Source: Caldilineaceae bacterium
GTDB taxonomy: Bacteria > Chloroflexota > Anaerolineae > Caldilineales > Caldilineaceae
Assembly: GCA_019637645.1 (NCBI GenBank)
Contig: JAHBVH010000002.1
Coordinates: 1-64,000, forward strand
Direction of reading: 5' to 3'
DNA: 64,000 nucleotides
This document shows, one piece after another, positions 34,384 to 43,488 of the stretch; the stretch's first letter is position 1; each line of letters opens with the position of its first letter. A program made the position numbers and the translations under genes. The notes under the pieces were generated by a model. That model did not search any database, was not told the DNA's origin, and saw nothing but the letters and a program-made list of their open reading frames with translations.

Positions 34384-35480
34384 TAAAATCTCCCGTCACG
34401 TGCTTCAAAATGGGTCGGTTTATTTAGCATAATGCCACCTTGTTCTACCCACGCGGCTGTCCATTCGACAATCTGATGCAACGAGACACGCGGGTAGCCA
34501 AAAAGCCGCTGGGCTTTGGCGGCGTTATTGAGCAGCGCTGTCGTCGCTTCCGTGCCTGTAAAATGCGGTTCGACGCCAAAAAGTGTGCCGAAGCGTTCGG
34601 CGACGCGCCGCACAGAAATCGTTTCAGGGCCAGTGACATTGAGGACAAAAGCTGGTGTGGCACAGTGCTGAAGCAGCGCCAAGGCTTGCGCATTGGCATC
34701 CCCCTGCCAAATGACATTGGCCGCGCCTTGGCTCAGATCGACAGGTTGTCCCTGTTTGACCTTGAGCGCAATATCTAACAACACCCCGTAGCGTAATTCA
34801 ATCGCATAGTTGAGCCGCATAATGGCGCAACGCAAGCCGCGGGTCAGGGCAAAATGTTCAAAAATGCGCTCACGCCCCAAGCAGGAACTGGCATATTCAC
34901 CGACTGGATTCGGCGGGTCGCTCTCTACCGAGCCACCCTGGACGACCGGGGTCAACGGATAGACATTGCCGGTCGAAAAAGCGACGATCCGGGCTTCCTG
35001 ATAGCGCTCGGCCACGAGGGCGGGCATGTGGGTATTCATGGCCCAAGTGAGGGAAGGCGCGCCAGTGGTGCCAAATTTTTGGCCAGCCATAAAGATCACA
35101 TTGCGGCTAGCGGGCAAGGCGGCGAGCGCGTCACGATCGAGCAGATCGCAGGCAATGGTTTGAATGCCCCATCCTTCGAGGCGCGTGCGCAACGCTGGCT
35201 GACTAAAGCGGGCGACTGCAATGACTTGATAGGGCGAGCCCAGTTGGGTCAATGCCTTGGCCGCCATCCGTGCTAACGTCGGCCCCATCTTGCCCCCAAC
35301 GCCGAGAATGAGCAGGTCGCTATCCAATGTTTGCAAGGCCGATAGGGCGTGGGCCGTGGGTTCGGTAAGGAGTTCTTCTAATTCGTCTTCCGAAGCAATG
35401 GCGGTCGGTAGCGTAGGCTCTCGCCAGATGGCAGCAGGCCGGTCAGGCGAGAGGCTAGTCGATGATAAAGTATTCCCCAT
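34383..35480 (-). CDS. NAD-dependent epimerase/dehydratase family protein
   Basis: A 365-residue extended short-chain dehydrogenase-like protein. The nucleotide loop is LILGVGGKMGPTLARM. At the usual YxxxK site the sequence reads YASSCLGRE, so the catalytic lysine position is Cys; activity may therefore differ from standard epimerases. The ATG at 35480 follows AGGAA; the frame is open for 14 further codons. It is the first gene of a two-gene minus-strand unit with a DapA-like aldolase, which suggests oxidation or epimerisation followed by aldol cleavage of a sugar-acid skeleton. Confidence 0.8.
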   Translation of the reverse strand: MGNTLSSTSLSPDRPAAIWREPTLPTAIASEDELEELLTEPTAHALSALQTLDSDLLILGVGGKMGPTLARMAAKALTQLGSPYQVIAVARFSQPALRTRLEGWGIQTIACDLLDRDALAALPASRNVIFMAGQKFGTTGAPSLTWAMNTHMPALVAERYQEARIVAFSTGNVYPLTPVVQGGSVESDPPNPVGEYASSCLGRERIFEHFALTRGLRCAIMRLNYAIELRYGVLLDIALKVKQGQPVDLSQGAANVIWQGDANAQALALLQHCATPAFVLNVTGPETISVRRVAERFGTLFGVEPHFTGTEATTALLNNAAKAQRLFGYPRVSLHQIVEWTAAWVEQGGIMLNKPTHFEARDGRF

Positions 35481-35680
35481 AGTGCAGTTTCCTGAAAAGT
35501 TTTGCCCACCGTTGGCGAACAACTGGCGAGTCGATAGTGGGGTAATCAGCGATGTTCGCGGTCATGAACTGTCCAATCCATAACCACCGACCACCGCCTG
35601 AATCTACCGCCAACGGTACTCGCCAACTGAACGCGGACAACTTGTGGATTCAAGGGTTAATGGCTTTTTATCGCCAGTAA

Positions 35681-35697
35681 TTAGTTTGGGAAACGAA
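35681..35697. promoter_or_regulatory. Distal 17-bp ROK-type operator
   Basis: TTAGTTTGGGAAACGAA is palindromic except for two opposed positions (consensus TTnGTTTnnnAAACnAA). Near-identical 17-mers lie at 35955, 46928 and 47098. This copy is 274 bp upstream of the one at the transcription start of the oligopeptide transporter, about 26 helical turns, which would suit looping. The remainder of the 627-bp gap between 35480 and 36108 holds no gene I can support. Confidence 0.7.
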
Positions 35698-35914
35698 ATA
35701 ACTTAGGCACGACTTGTTGATGTAGTAACAAGTAACTCTGCTATATCGGTTCGCCTCGATTGCATCTGACTCTACAATATAGCATTGAAGAAGCAAAGTC
35801 GCAAACTCATTTAGTAAATTTTTTATCCCTAATTCATCTTCACGATGCGGTTTCTCGCGACTTTGCCATTGATTGCACATGAAGATAGCGGCACCTATTG
35901 GGCAAAATTACTAG

Positions 35915-35971
35915 TTGACGGTCGGTTGGGGCCATGATAAACTGTTTTTCCGAGTTAGTTTGATGGCCGAA
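35915..35971 (+). promoter_or_regulatory. Promoter and proximal ROK-type operator of the oligopeptide transporter operon
   Basis: TTGACG (35915-35920) and TAAACT (35938-35943) are spaced by 17 bp. The operator TTAGTTTGATGGCCGAA (35955-35971) lies just beyond the expected start. The same -35, -10, spacing and operator position occur upstream of the ROK gene at 47124. A leader of about 150 nt precedes the first gene. Confidence 0.75.
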
Positions 35972-36107
35972 CGAAAATGTGCTGCCTAGCTATCCTCAAT
36001 CGAAGTTATAACGCTTGATCACGCACTCGTGAACGACCCAATCCCTCTACTTCTACAACTTTCTGTTCATACGTTATTCAACATTATTATTCATAGGGAG
36101 GAAATCC

Positions 36108-38078
36108 ATGTTTCAGCAGAAGCTACGTCTTCAGCCGCCTCTACACATCCTGCTGGTAGCTGTGTTGCTCTTGCTTGCTGCATGTGGTGGGCCAAGCACC
36201 AGCGCACCTGCTGCGCCAGCACCCGCCGCAACTGAAGCGACACCGGAAAGTGAAGCGGCCGCGCCGGCTGCTGATCTTTCGCAATTGGAAGCGCCCCTGT
36301 TGGCCGAGAAGGTGGCGGCGGGTGAATTGCCACCGTTGGAAGAGCGTTTGCCTGTCAATCCGCTGGTCGTCGAGCCATATGAAGCGCCCGGCCAATATGG
36401 CGGCACCTGGAAGATCGGTGTGCTGTCGCCCCGCGCCGCGTATATGAATGCCCGTACCGTGACAGAGAGCCTTGCTATGTGGGACCGCACGGGTTCCCAA
36501 CCAGTTCCCGATATTGCGGAAAGCTGGGAAATCTCTGAAGATGGCACGACCTATACCTTCCATCTGCGCGAAGGCATGAAATGGTCGGATGGCGAGCCTT
36601 TTACCTCGGCAGACATTCTCTTCTGGTTCAATGACATTATCATGAACACAGAATACACCCCTGCACCCCCTGATTGGCTCAAGATCAAGGGTGAGGTAGC
36701 CCAGGTAAGCGCACCGGATGATTACACGGTCGTCTTTACCTTTGCCGGTGCGTATTCGCTCTTCCTGCCCAATCTGGCTTTCCGCGGGACAGCGATGTTT
36801 GATTTCCCCGCGCACTATATTTCGCAGTTTCATCCCGCCTATGTGGAAGAAGCGGAGTTGACGGCTAAAATTGCGGAATTGGGCTATGAAACTTGGAATA
36901 CCGCCATCTTGGATCTGGCCTTTACCACCAATCCGGATCTGCCACGCCTGAGCGCTTGGGTGAATACCACCAAGAATCCCGAAACATCCGCTCTCTTCAC
37001 CCGCAACCCCTACTATTGGAAAGTGGATACCGAAGGCCGGCAACTCCCCTATATGGACACCATGGAAGTGGTTATCTACCAAGATCGCGAAGTCATGGTT
37101 TTGGGTGCAATGAATGGCGAGATCAACTACGAAGCGCAGGTGATTGCGCCTACCGATTACCCGGTATTGAGCGAAAATGAAGAGCGGGGCGGTTACACCA
37201 TGTATCGCTACCCGCGCCCGGTGCCGATGGTGGTTTTCTTTAACATGGACAGCTCCGACCCCGTCCTTGGGCCGCTGGTCAAAGACAAGCGCTTCCGCAT
37301 TGCGCTCTCGGTTGGCGTCGATCGCGAAGATATTAACCAGAGTGCGTTCCTGGGCTTGGGTGAAATTACCCAAGGGCTGCCCCCCGCGGCTGATCCCTAT
37401 TCGATTCCCGAGCTAAACAGTGTCTACACTGAGTACGATCCAGATGAAGCCAATCGTTTGCTCGACGAACTGGGCTTGGACCAGCGGGACAGCGAAGGTT
37501 TCCGCTTGACGGCAGCGGGAACCCGCTTGAGCTTTACCATGCCGGTTCTGGGGGGTCAAGGGGTTGCCGACCGTGCGTATGAGATTTTGGCCGAATACTG
37601 GCGGGAATTGGGCATTGAAGTGGCCGTCAATTTCATGCCTTCACAAAACTGGGTTGCGATGGTGCGCGCGGGTGAACATGTGGCGGCTGGTTATCTGACA
37701 GCAACCGTCCAATGGGTTGTCGATCCCATTTGGTTTGTCCCCACAGCAGACACCGCCTACTATGCGCCTTTGACCGGCCTCTACTACGCCACCAATGGCG
37801 AACAAGGGGTGGAGCCTGAGGGCGATCTGCTGAAGTTGCAACAACTGTTTGATGAAATGAAGGCATCCACTGATCCGGCTGAGCAAGTCCGCCTGGGCCA
37901 AGAGATTGTCCAGATCAATGCCGATAACCTCTTCAAAGTCGGGTTTGTGCAGGGCTTCCAGCCGGTGTTGGCCGACAGCCGCTTCCACAACATTCCCCAT
38001 GAATATGGCTTAGAAGATTATCGCATCTACTTCCCCCGCTATATGCAGCCCGAGCAGTGGTGGCTGGCGCAAGAATAG
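36108..38078 (+). CDS. Oligopeptide-type ABC transporter substrate-binding lipoprotein
   Basis: A 656-residue family 5 solute-binding protein (DppA/OppA type). The signal peptide ends in a lipobox with Cys26 (LLLLAAC) and an Ala/Pro/Glu linker follows. Family segments include SWEISEDGTTYTFHLREGM and KWSDGEPFTSADILFW. GGGAGG lies 7 bases before the ATG. The long form and the neighbouring hydrolases suggest that the ligand may be an oligosaccharide or glycoconjugate rather than a peptide; family 5 proteins bind both. It leads a complete transporter operon and is controlled by the operator pair upstream. Confidence 0.9.
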   Translation: MFQQKLRLQPPLHILLVAVLLLLAACGGPSTSAPAAPAPAATEATPESEAAAPAADLSQLEAPLLAEKVAAGELPPLEERLPVNPLVVEPYEAPGQYGGTWKIGVLSPRAAYMNARTVTESLAMWDRTGSQPVPDIAESWEISEDGTTYTFHLREGMKWSDGEPFTSADILFWFNDIIMNTEYTPAPPDWLKIKGEVAQVSAPDDYTVVFTFAGAYSLFLPNLAFRGTAMFDFPAHYISQFHPAYVEEAELTAKIAELGYETWNTAILDLAFTTNPDLPRLSAWVNTTKNPETSALFTRNPYYWKVDTEGRQLPYMDTMEVVIYQDREVMVLGAMNGEINYEAQVIAPTDYPVLSENEERGGYTMYRYPRPVPMVVFFNMDSSDPVLGPLVKDKRFRIALSVGVDREDINQSAFLGLGEITQGLPPAADPYSIPELNSVYTEYDPDEANRLLDELGLDQRDSEGFRLTAAGTRLSFTMPVLGGQGVADRAYEILAEYWRELGIEVAVNFMPSQNWVAMVRAGEHVAAGYLTATVQWVVDPIWFVPTADTAYYAPLTGLYYATNGEQGVEPEGDLLKLQQLFDEMKASTDPAEQVRLGQEIVQINADNLFKVGFVQGFQPVLADSRFHNIPHEYGLEDYRIYFPRYMQPEQWWLAQE

Positions 38079-38125
38079 GCATACGCTAGCAACGTAGCCA
38101 AAGTAAGATAGGCCCTCTGTACACT

Positions 38126-38160
38126 AGACCTGTCAGGTTGGCAAAACCTGACAGGTCTTT
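38126..38160 (+). terminator. CCTGTCAGG-family hairpin between binding-protein and permease genes
   Basis: A perfect 14-bp stem (AGACCTGTCAGGTT with AACCTGACAGGTCT) closes a 5-nt loop and is followed by TT. It lies 48 bp after the binding-protein stop. Because the permease genes have no evident promoter of their own, it probably lets only part of the transcripts through, or protects the upstream mRNA. Confidence 0.7.
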
Positions 38161-38228
38161 CTAGCGGAATACGCTGCTTACCCTGGATGAGTAGTGCGGC
38201 AATTTGTCCCCTGAGCGGAGCTGATTTT

Positions 38229-39221
38229 ATGCTAATTTATGTGATCAAACGACTTTTGTTGATGATTCCAACCCTGGCCATTATCTCGGTCATCTCCTTT
38301 TGGGTCATCAATCTGCCGCCAGGGAACTATGTGGATGCCTTTATGGCGCAGATGGCAGGCCAAGGCCAGATCCCCGATATTGAAACTCGTCAACAGCTCG
38401 AAGCCCTCTATGGGGTTAACCAGCCTCTTTATGTCCAGTACTATAAGTGGATTACCCGGGCGCTACGAGGTGACTTTGGTCAATCGTTTGAATGGCGGCG
38501 GCCTGTGGTTGAATTGTTGGGCGACCGCATGTGGCGCACCATTGCCATCTCGCTCGTAACGATTGTCTTTGTCTACCTAGTCGCCATTCCGATCGGCATC
38601 TTTTCGGCCCTCTATAAATATTCATTGTGGGATTATTTATTAACTTTTATTGGCTTTATTGGCCTTTCGATCCCCAATTTTAGTTTGGCCCTCATCATGC
38701 TCTATATCGGTTTTGAGTATTTTAATATGAGTGTGGGGGGACTCTTTTCGCCCGCCTATGAAAACGCTCCCTGGAGTATCGCCAAATTCCTCGATCTGCT
38801 CGCCCATCTGTGGGTGCCGATCATTGTGGTGGGCACTTCGGGCACGGCTGGCTTGATCCGTGTGACCCGGGCCAATCTGTTGGATGAGCTGGACAAGCAG
38901 TATGTGGTTGCGGCGCGGGCGCGTGGCATGCCGCGGCGTCAATTGCTCTGGAAATATCCGGTCCGGGTCGCGATGAATCCGGTCATTAGTAGCGCGGCCT
39001 TTATTCTGCCTGCTGTCGTCTCCGGCGCGACCATTACGGCCATTGTCTTAAACCTACCCACCACAGGCCCGATCTATCTACGCGCGCTGCAAAGTCAGGA
39101 CATGTATGTGGCCGGTGCCTTTATTTTGCTACTCAGCACATTGACCGTCATTGGTACGTTGCTTTCGGATCTACTCTTGGCTTGGGCAGATCCACGCATT
39201 CGCTTTGGTGGACAAAAATAG
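38229..39221 (+). CDS. Oligopeptide-type ABC transporter permease (DppB/OppB-like)
   Basis: A 330-residue inner-membrane permease with about six helices. It opens LIYVIKRLLLMIPTLAIISV and has the family segment QLEALYGVNQPLYVQYYKWI and the cytosolic loop VVAARARGMPRRQLLWKY that docks the ATPases. The ATG at 38229 follows CGGAG; the frame is open 42 bp further up. Its stop codon merges with the GGAGG box of the next gene. Confidence 0.92.
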   Translation: MLIYVIKRLLLMIPTLAIISVISFWVINLPPGNYVDAFMAQMAGQGQIPDIETRQQLEALYGVNQPLYVQYYKWITRALRGDFGQSFEWRRPVVELLGDRMWRTIAISLVTIVFVYLVAIPIGIFSALYKYSLWDYLLTFIGFIGLSIPNFSLALIMLYIGFEYFNMSVGGLFSPAYENAPWSIAKFLDLLAHLWVPIIVVGTSGTAGLIRVTRANLLDELDKQYVVAARARGMPRRQLLWKYPVRVAMNPVISSAAFILPAVVSGATITAIVLNLPTTGPIYLRALQSQDMYVAGAFILLLSTLTVIGTLLSDLLLAWADPRIRFGGQK

Positions 39222-39230
39222 GAGGCTTTG

Positions 39231-40445
39231 GTGCTTGAAGAACGCTCAACGGTGACAACATCGTCGCCTCTATCCACGACCCCAGCCACCGCCGCTGCCA
39301 CCGCCGCAGGGGCGACCGACAGTGGCGCGGTCTCATCCGTACAGATTAGCCGCAAGGCCGAAGCGTACTATACGGCTTCTCAGGTCCAGTTGATCTTCTG
39401 GCGGCTCCGCAAACATCGCTTAGCCATGATTTCGCTCTTTGTCGTGGTGGCGCTCTATCTAACCGCGATTTTTAGTGAATTTTTGAGCCCGTATGAATAC
39501 ACCGCGCGCTATGCCCGCTTTCTCTATGCGCCGCCCCAAGGGTTGCACTTTATTCATGAAGGGACGTTTCGGCTGCGCCCTTTTGTCTATGGCTATACCA
39601 TGACCCGCGATCCGAAAACCTTGCTCGAAATGTACGAGGAAGATCCCACGATTCCCTACTACCTTACTTGGCTGCCCGAAGTAGCGCCCTATAAAATGTG
39701 GGGGATGATTGAACTGCGCCATCGTCTCTTTGGGGTCGAGGGCGAGGGAACGGTCTTTCTCTTTGGCACCGACAGCCTCGGGCGCGATCTCCTTTCGCGC
39801 ATCCTCTATGGCACACGCATCTCGCTTTCCATTGGGTTGGTTGGGGTGATTCTGAGTCTGGTACTGGGCATTCTCTTGGGGGGTATTTCTGGTTTTTATG
39901 GTGGCGTGGCCGATGTGATCATCCAACGTGTGATTGAAATCTTGCGGGCCTTTCCCGATATTCCGCTGTGGATGGGCATTGCTGCTGCACTGCCGCCGAA
40001 CTGGCCCATTTTGCGGGTTTACTTTGCCATCTCGATCATTCTGGCGCTGTTGGGCTGGACCGAAGTCGCGCGCGTGGTACGGGGCAAGCTACTCTCGTTA
40101 CGTGAGCAGGATTTTGCCATGGCGGCTCGGCTAGCGGGTGTGCGCGAACGGCGCATCATTACCCATCATCTTCTGCCCTCGTTTACCAGCCATTTGATCG
40201 TGGTCATCACCCTAAGCATCCCGGCGATGATTCTAGGCGAGACAGTCTTGAGCTTTTTGGGGCTTGGTCTGCGTCACCCGGTTTCGAGTTGGGGCGTTTT
40301 GTTACAGGACGCGCAGAATGTCCGCACGATTGCCAGCTATCCCTGGCTGTTGATCCCTATTCTCTTTGTCGTGATGACGGTGCTGGCCTTCAACTTTTTT
40401 GGGGATGGCCTGCGCGATGCCGCGGATCCGTACAGCAATTCGTAG
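39231..40445 (+). CDS. Oligopeptide-type ABC transporter permease (DppC/OppC-like)
   Basis: A 404-residue inner-membrane permease. The N-terminal 45 residues are Thr/Ala-rich and cytosolic, then come six helices with a large periplasmic insertion between the first and second (about residues 85-170). The docking loop is FAMAARLAGVRERRIITHH. The GTG at 39231 lies 5 bases after GGAGG; a TTG three bases earlier is too close. About 100 residues longer than typical DppC, as in other Chloroflexota-like and thermophile versions. Confidence 0.9.
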   Translation: MLEERSTVTTSSPLSTTPATAAATAAGATDSGAVSSVQISRKAEAYYTASQVQLIFWRLRKHRLAMISLFVVVALYLTAIFSEFLSPYEYTARYARFLYAPPQGLHFIHEGTFRLRPFVYGYTMTRDPKTLLEMYEEDPTIPYYLTWLPEVAPYKMWGMIELRHRLFGVEGEGTVFLFGTDSLGRDLLSRILYGTRISLSIGLVGVILSLVLGILLGGISGFYGGVADVIIQRVIEILRAFPDIPLWMGIAAALPPNWPILRVYFAISIILALLGWTEVARVVRGKLLSLREQDFAMAARLAGVRERRIITHHLLPSFTSHLIVVITLSIPAMILGETVLSFLGLGLRHPVSSWGVLLQDAQNVRTIASYPWLLIPILFVVMTVLAFNFFGDGLRDAADPYSNS

Positions 40446-40482
40446 CAAGCAATTCCGGCTGGGCAGCGTTGAACGGTAACCA

Positions 40483-41544
40483 ATGATCACAGTAGAGGGT
40501 GAAACACGGCAAAAACTCATGGAAAATGTACTCGAAGTTACAGGGTTAAAGACCTATTTCAAATTTGATGAAGGCTTGGTCCGAGCCGTCGATGGGGTCG
40601 ATTTTCATATCAAAGCACAACAGACCTTGGGGATCGTTGGCGAAAGTGGCTGTGGCAAAAGTGTGACTGCTCAGTCGATTATGCGCTTATTGCCCCGCAG
40701 TGCCGCGATTGTCGATGGCTCGATTCGTTTTCAATACCCAACCGGGGCTAACCGGACAGAGATTGTGGATCTGGCACAAATCGACGAGGAAAGCCAGACC
40801 ATGCTCGATATTCGTGGTGGCAAAATCGCCATGATCTTTCAAGAGCCGATGACCGCGCTCAGTCCGGTCCATACCATTGGTGAGCAGTTGATCGAAGCGA
40901 TCTTGCTCCACCAAAAGATCACCAAACGCGCCGCCCGCGACTTGGGGATCGAGCTGTTGCGCAAGGTGGGCATTCCCCGCGCCGAACAGCGGATCGACGA
41001 CTATGCTTATCAACTGAGTGGTGGGCTGCGTCAACGGGCAATGATCGCCATTGCCCTTGCCAACCGGCCTGTCCTCTTGATCGCCGATGAACCCACCACG
41101 GCGTTGGATGTGACGATTCAGGCGCAAATTCTGCGTTTGATCAAAGAGCTACAGCAGGAATATGCCATGTCGGTCATGATCATTACCCACGATCTGGGGG
41201 TGATCGCGCGGATGGCGAACGAAGTGGCGGTCATGTATCGGGGGCGCGTGGTCGAATTTGCCGATGTCCACACGATCTTTCATGCGCCCAAGCATCCCTA
41301 CACCAAGGCGCTGCTGCAGTCGATTCCCAAGATCGATGCCCCCCGCACCGAGCGGCTCACCTCCATTCGCGGGACCGTGCCCGAACCCTTTGCGATGGTG
41401 CCAGGATGCCCTTTCCATCCCCGCTGTGACTTGGCGATCGAAGGGCTGTGTAATACCGGGGCCCCGCCCCCGCTGCTCAAGGTGGGGCCTAATCAGCAAG
41501 TTGCTTGTGTCCTGGAGACAGAGGAGGTCAAGGCCCATGTCTAA
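40483..41544 (+). CDS. Oligopeptide-type ABC transporter ATPase (DppD/OppD-like)
   Basis: A 353-residue cytosolic ATPase. Walker A is GESGCGKS, the signature LSGGLRQR, Walker B LLIADEPTTALD, and the H-loop histidine is in IITHDLG. The C-terminal extension has the cysteine motif of this subfamily ([17 protein letters not shown]), which may hold an iron-sulfur cluster. ATG 40483 and 40519 are both possible starts. It overlaps the next ATPase gene by 8 bp. Confidence 0.93.
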   Translation: MITVEGETRQKLMENVLEVTGLKTYFKFDEGLVRAVDGVDFHIKAQQTLGIVGESGCGKSVTAQSIMRLLPRSAAIVDGSIRFQYPTGANRTEIVDLAQIDEESQTMLDIRGGKIAMIFQEPMTALSPVHTIGEQLIEAILLHQKITKRAARDLGIELLRKVGIPRAEQRIDDYAYQLSGGLRQRAMIAIALANRPVLLIADEPTTALDVTIQAQILRLIKELQQEYAMSVMIITHDLGVIARMANEVAVMYRGRVVEFADVHTIFHAPKHPYTKALLQSIPKIDAPRTERLTSIRGTVPEPFAMVPGCPFHPRCDLAIEGLCNTGAPPPLLKVGPNQQVACVLETEEVKAHV

Positions 41545-42592
41545 TCAAGCCACGAATCTGATCGCGTCCGCTCGCGATGGTGCCACCAATTCGTCAAAGC
41601 CCGTCTTGGAAGTGAGTGGTCTTAAGAAGTACTTCACCATGCGCTCAGGGCTATTAGGGCGGCGTGTTCAAGTGCGCAAAGCGGTTGATGATGTGAATTT
41701 TAGCGTTCGCCAAGGGGAGGTTCTCGGTTTGGTGGGCGAAAGTGGTTGTGGGAAAACGACGACCGGTCTTTGTGTTCTCCGGGGCCTAGAGCCCACCGCT
41801 GGCGCGATTCAGATGCATGTCGATGATGATACGGTCGATATGATGAAACTGGACAAGGAGGCGCTGCGTGTCTTTCGGCGGCATGCCCAGTTGATCTTTC
41901 AAGATCCCTATGCTTCGCTCAACCCCCGCATGACAGTCTATGACTGCATCACCGAACCACTCAAAGCCCATGGCATCACTGACCGTCGTGAACTAGAGCA
42001 ACGTTCGTTTGCCCTGATGGAATTGGTGGGGCTGGCTCCAAACTATCTGCGGCGCTACCCTCATGCCTTTAGTGGCGGCCAACGCCAGCGCATCGGGATT
42101 GCACGCGCCCTGGCCCTCAATCCCAAATTAATCGTAGCCGACGAGCCCGTTTCGGCATTGGATGTGTCGGTGCAAGCCCAGATCATCAATCTGCTTAAAG
42201 ATCTGCAAGAGCAGCTGGGTATTGCCTTTCTCTTTATTTCCCACGATCTCGGGGTAGTGAAACATACCTGTGATCGTATTGCCGTGATGTATGCCGGTAA
42301 AATTGTCGAGGAAGGCCCCACCGATGAGATCTATGCCCACCCGCTGCATCCCTACACCGAGGCGCTCCTCTCTTCGGTACCCCGACCCGATCCACGCTAC
42401 CGCGATGCCGAAATTGTCCTGAGTGGTGAGGTGCCTGATCCGGCCAAATTGCCAACTGGTTGCCCCTTCCATCCGCGCTGTGCCTATGCCGAAGCACGCT
42501 GCCGCGAAGAAGTGCCGACCCTGCAAACTTTGCAAACGGGCCATCGGGTGGCCTGTTTGCGCGCCGCAGCGTTGAGCCTAGCAGGTATCTAA
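41537..42592 (+). CDS. Oligopeptide-type ABC transporter ATPase (DppF/OppF-like)
   Basis: A 351-residue ATPase paired with the preceding one. Walker A is GESGCGKTT, the signature FSGGQRQR, Walker [13 protein letters not shown], and the C-terminal cysteine motif is [16 protein letters not shown]. The ATG at 41537 lies inside the end of the DppD-like gene after a GAGGAGG box; the same frame is open 93 codons upstream, but that sequence is the out-of-frame shadow of the first ATPase. It completes the only full ABC transporter in the window. Confidence 0.94.
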   Translation: MSNQATNLIASARDGATNSSKPVLEVSGLKKYFTMRSGLLGRRVQVRKAVDDVNFSVRQGEVLGLVGESGCGKTTTGLCVLRGLEPTAGAIQMHVDDDTVDMMKLDKEALRVFRRHAQLIFQDPYASLNPRMTVYDCITEPLKAHGITDRRELEQRSFALMELVGLAPNYLRRYPHAFSGGQRQRIGIARALALNPKLIVADEPVSALDVSVQAQIINLLKDLQEQLGIAFLFISHDLGVVKHTCDRIAVMYAGKIVEEGPTDEIYAHPLHPYTEALLSSVPRPDPRYRDAEIVLSGEVPDPAKLPTGCPFHPRCAYAEARCREEVPTLQTLQTGHRVACLRAAALSLAGI

Positions 42593-42609
42593 AGCGAAGA
42601 GGTCAATCG

Positions 42610-43437
42610 ATGCGACCGCTCATGTTGCGCGCCCACTATTATCAACAATTTGACGCCGATCTCAACCGCGCTGTGCCGGGTGAGGGCTATGGCGGCTGGC
42701 AACAAGCCGATCTGACGCTGGATCTGGCCCATACCGCCCTGGTTGTGATGCACGCGTGGGAGACGGGCACCCCGGCGCAATACCCTGGTTGGTATCGTGC
42801 CGTTGAATACATCCCCCGTGCCCAGCAAATTCTGGCGGAATGCTTTCCTCCCTTGTTGGCGGCTGTCCGCACCGCTGGCATGACCTTGTTCCATGTGGTT
42901 GGTGGTGGTGATTATTACCGGCACTACCCTGGCTATCAACGCGCCGTGGCACTGGCTGGGCCGGAGCCTACCTTGGCGACCGTGCCGACTGATCCAACGT
43001 TGGACGCCTTACGCCACTTTCGGCGTCAACAGGTCTTTGTGGGGGAGCACAACCAGGCCGACGTTGACGCGGGCTTTCGCCAGCTGGCTTTTCCGCCGGA
43101 GGCGCTGCCTTGTGGCGACGAAGGCATTGCCGAAAATGCTCATCAACTCACGGCCCTGTGTCAGGCCGCGGGGGTGAATCATCTCATCTATACGGGCTTT
43201 GCCATTAATTGGTGTCTGCTCATGTCGCCAGGGGGCATGGTCGATATGCAGCGGCGCGGGGTGATGTGTTCGGCCCTGCGCCAAGCCGTCACCGCGGTGG
43301 AAAACCAAAGCTCGGCGCGCACCGAAGCCCATAAGGCCGAAGCCCTATGGCGGGTCGCCCTGGCTTTCGGCTTTGTCTTTGATGTTGATAATTTGATGGA
43401 ACAATTGCCAAAGAGCGAACAGGTTTTGAAAAGCTGA
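42610..43437 (+). CDS. Isochorismatase-fold cysteine hydrolase-like protein
   Basis: A 275-residue protein with the outline of the isochorismatase/nicotinamidase family: strand LDLAHTALVVMHAW, a later YTGFAINWCLLMSPGG segment with the candidate nucleophilic Cys, and MQRRGVMCSAL. The usual Asp of the first strand (DxQ) is replaced by MHAW, so the catalytic triad is not standard and activity is uncertain. The ATG at 42610 follows GAGGTC, 17 bp after the transporter ATPase stop, so the gene belongs to that operon. The function may be hydrolysis of an amide or ester in the imported compound. Confidence 0.7.
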   Translation: MRPLMLRAHYYQQFDADLNRAVPGEGYGGWQQADLTLDLAHTALVVMHAWETGTPAQYPGWYRAVEYIPRAQQILAECFPPLLAAVRTAGMTLFHVVGGGDYYRHYPGYQRAVALAGPEPTLATVPTDPTLDALRHFRRQQVFVGEHNQADVDAGFRQLAFPPEALPCGDEGIAENAHQLTALCQAAGVNHLIYTGFAINWCLLMSPGGMVDMQRRGVMCSALRQAVTAVENQSSARTEAHKAEALWRVALAFGFVFDVDNLMEQLPKSEQVLKS

Positions 43438-43488
43438 TCGCTCTTTGGCTGTGTACTTTTCATATGAAACCGCGATAAAGGAAAAACT

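Noticed and set aside
35668..35880. 70-codon minus-strand open frame in the long gap before the oligopeptide transporter
   Set aside because: No ribosome binding site, no recognisable sequence, and it overlaps the distal operator.
36141..37373. Long minus-strand open frame (410 codons) opposite the oligopeptide-binding protein
   Set aside because: It is the antisense shadow of a well-supported gene in GC-rich sequence; no start signal and no recognisable domain.
41258..41536. N-terminal extension of the second oligopeptide ATPase
   Set aside because: The extra 93 codons lie in the shadow of the first ATPase; GAGGAGG and the conserved start point to 41537.
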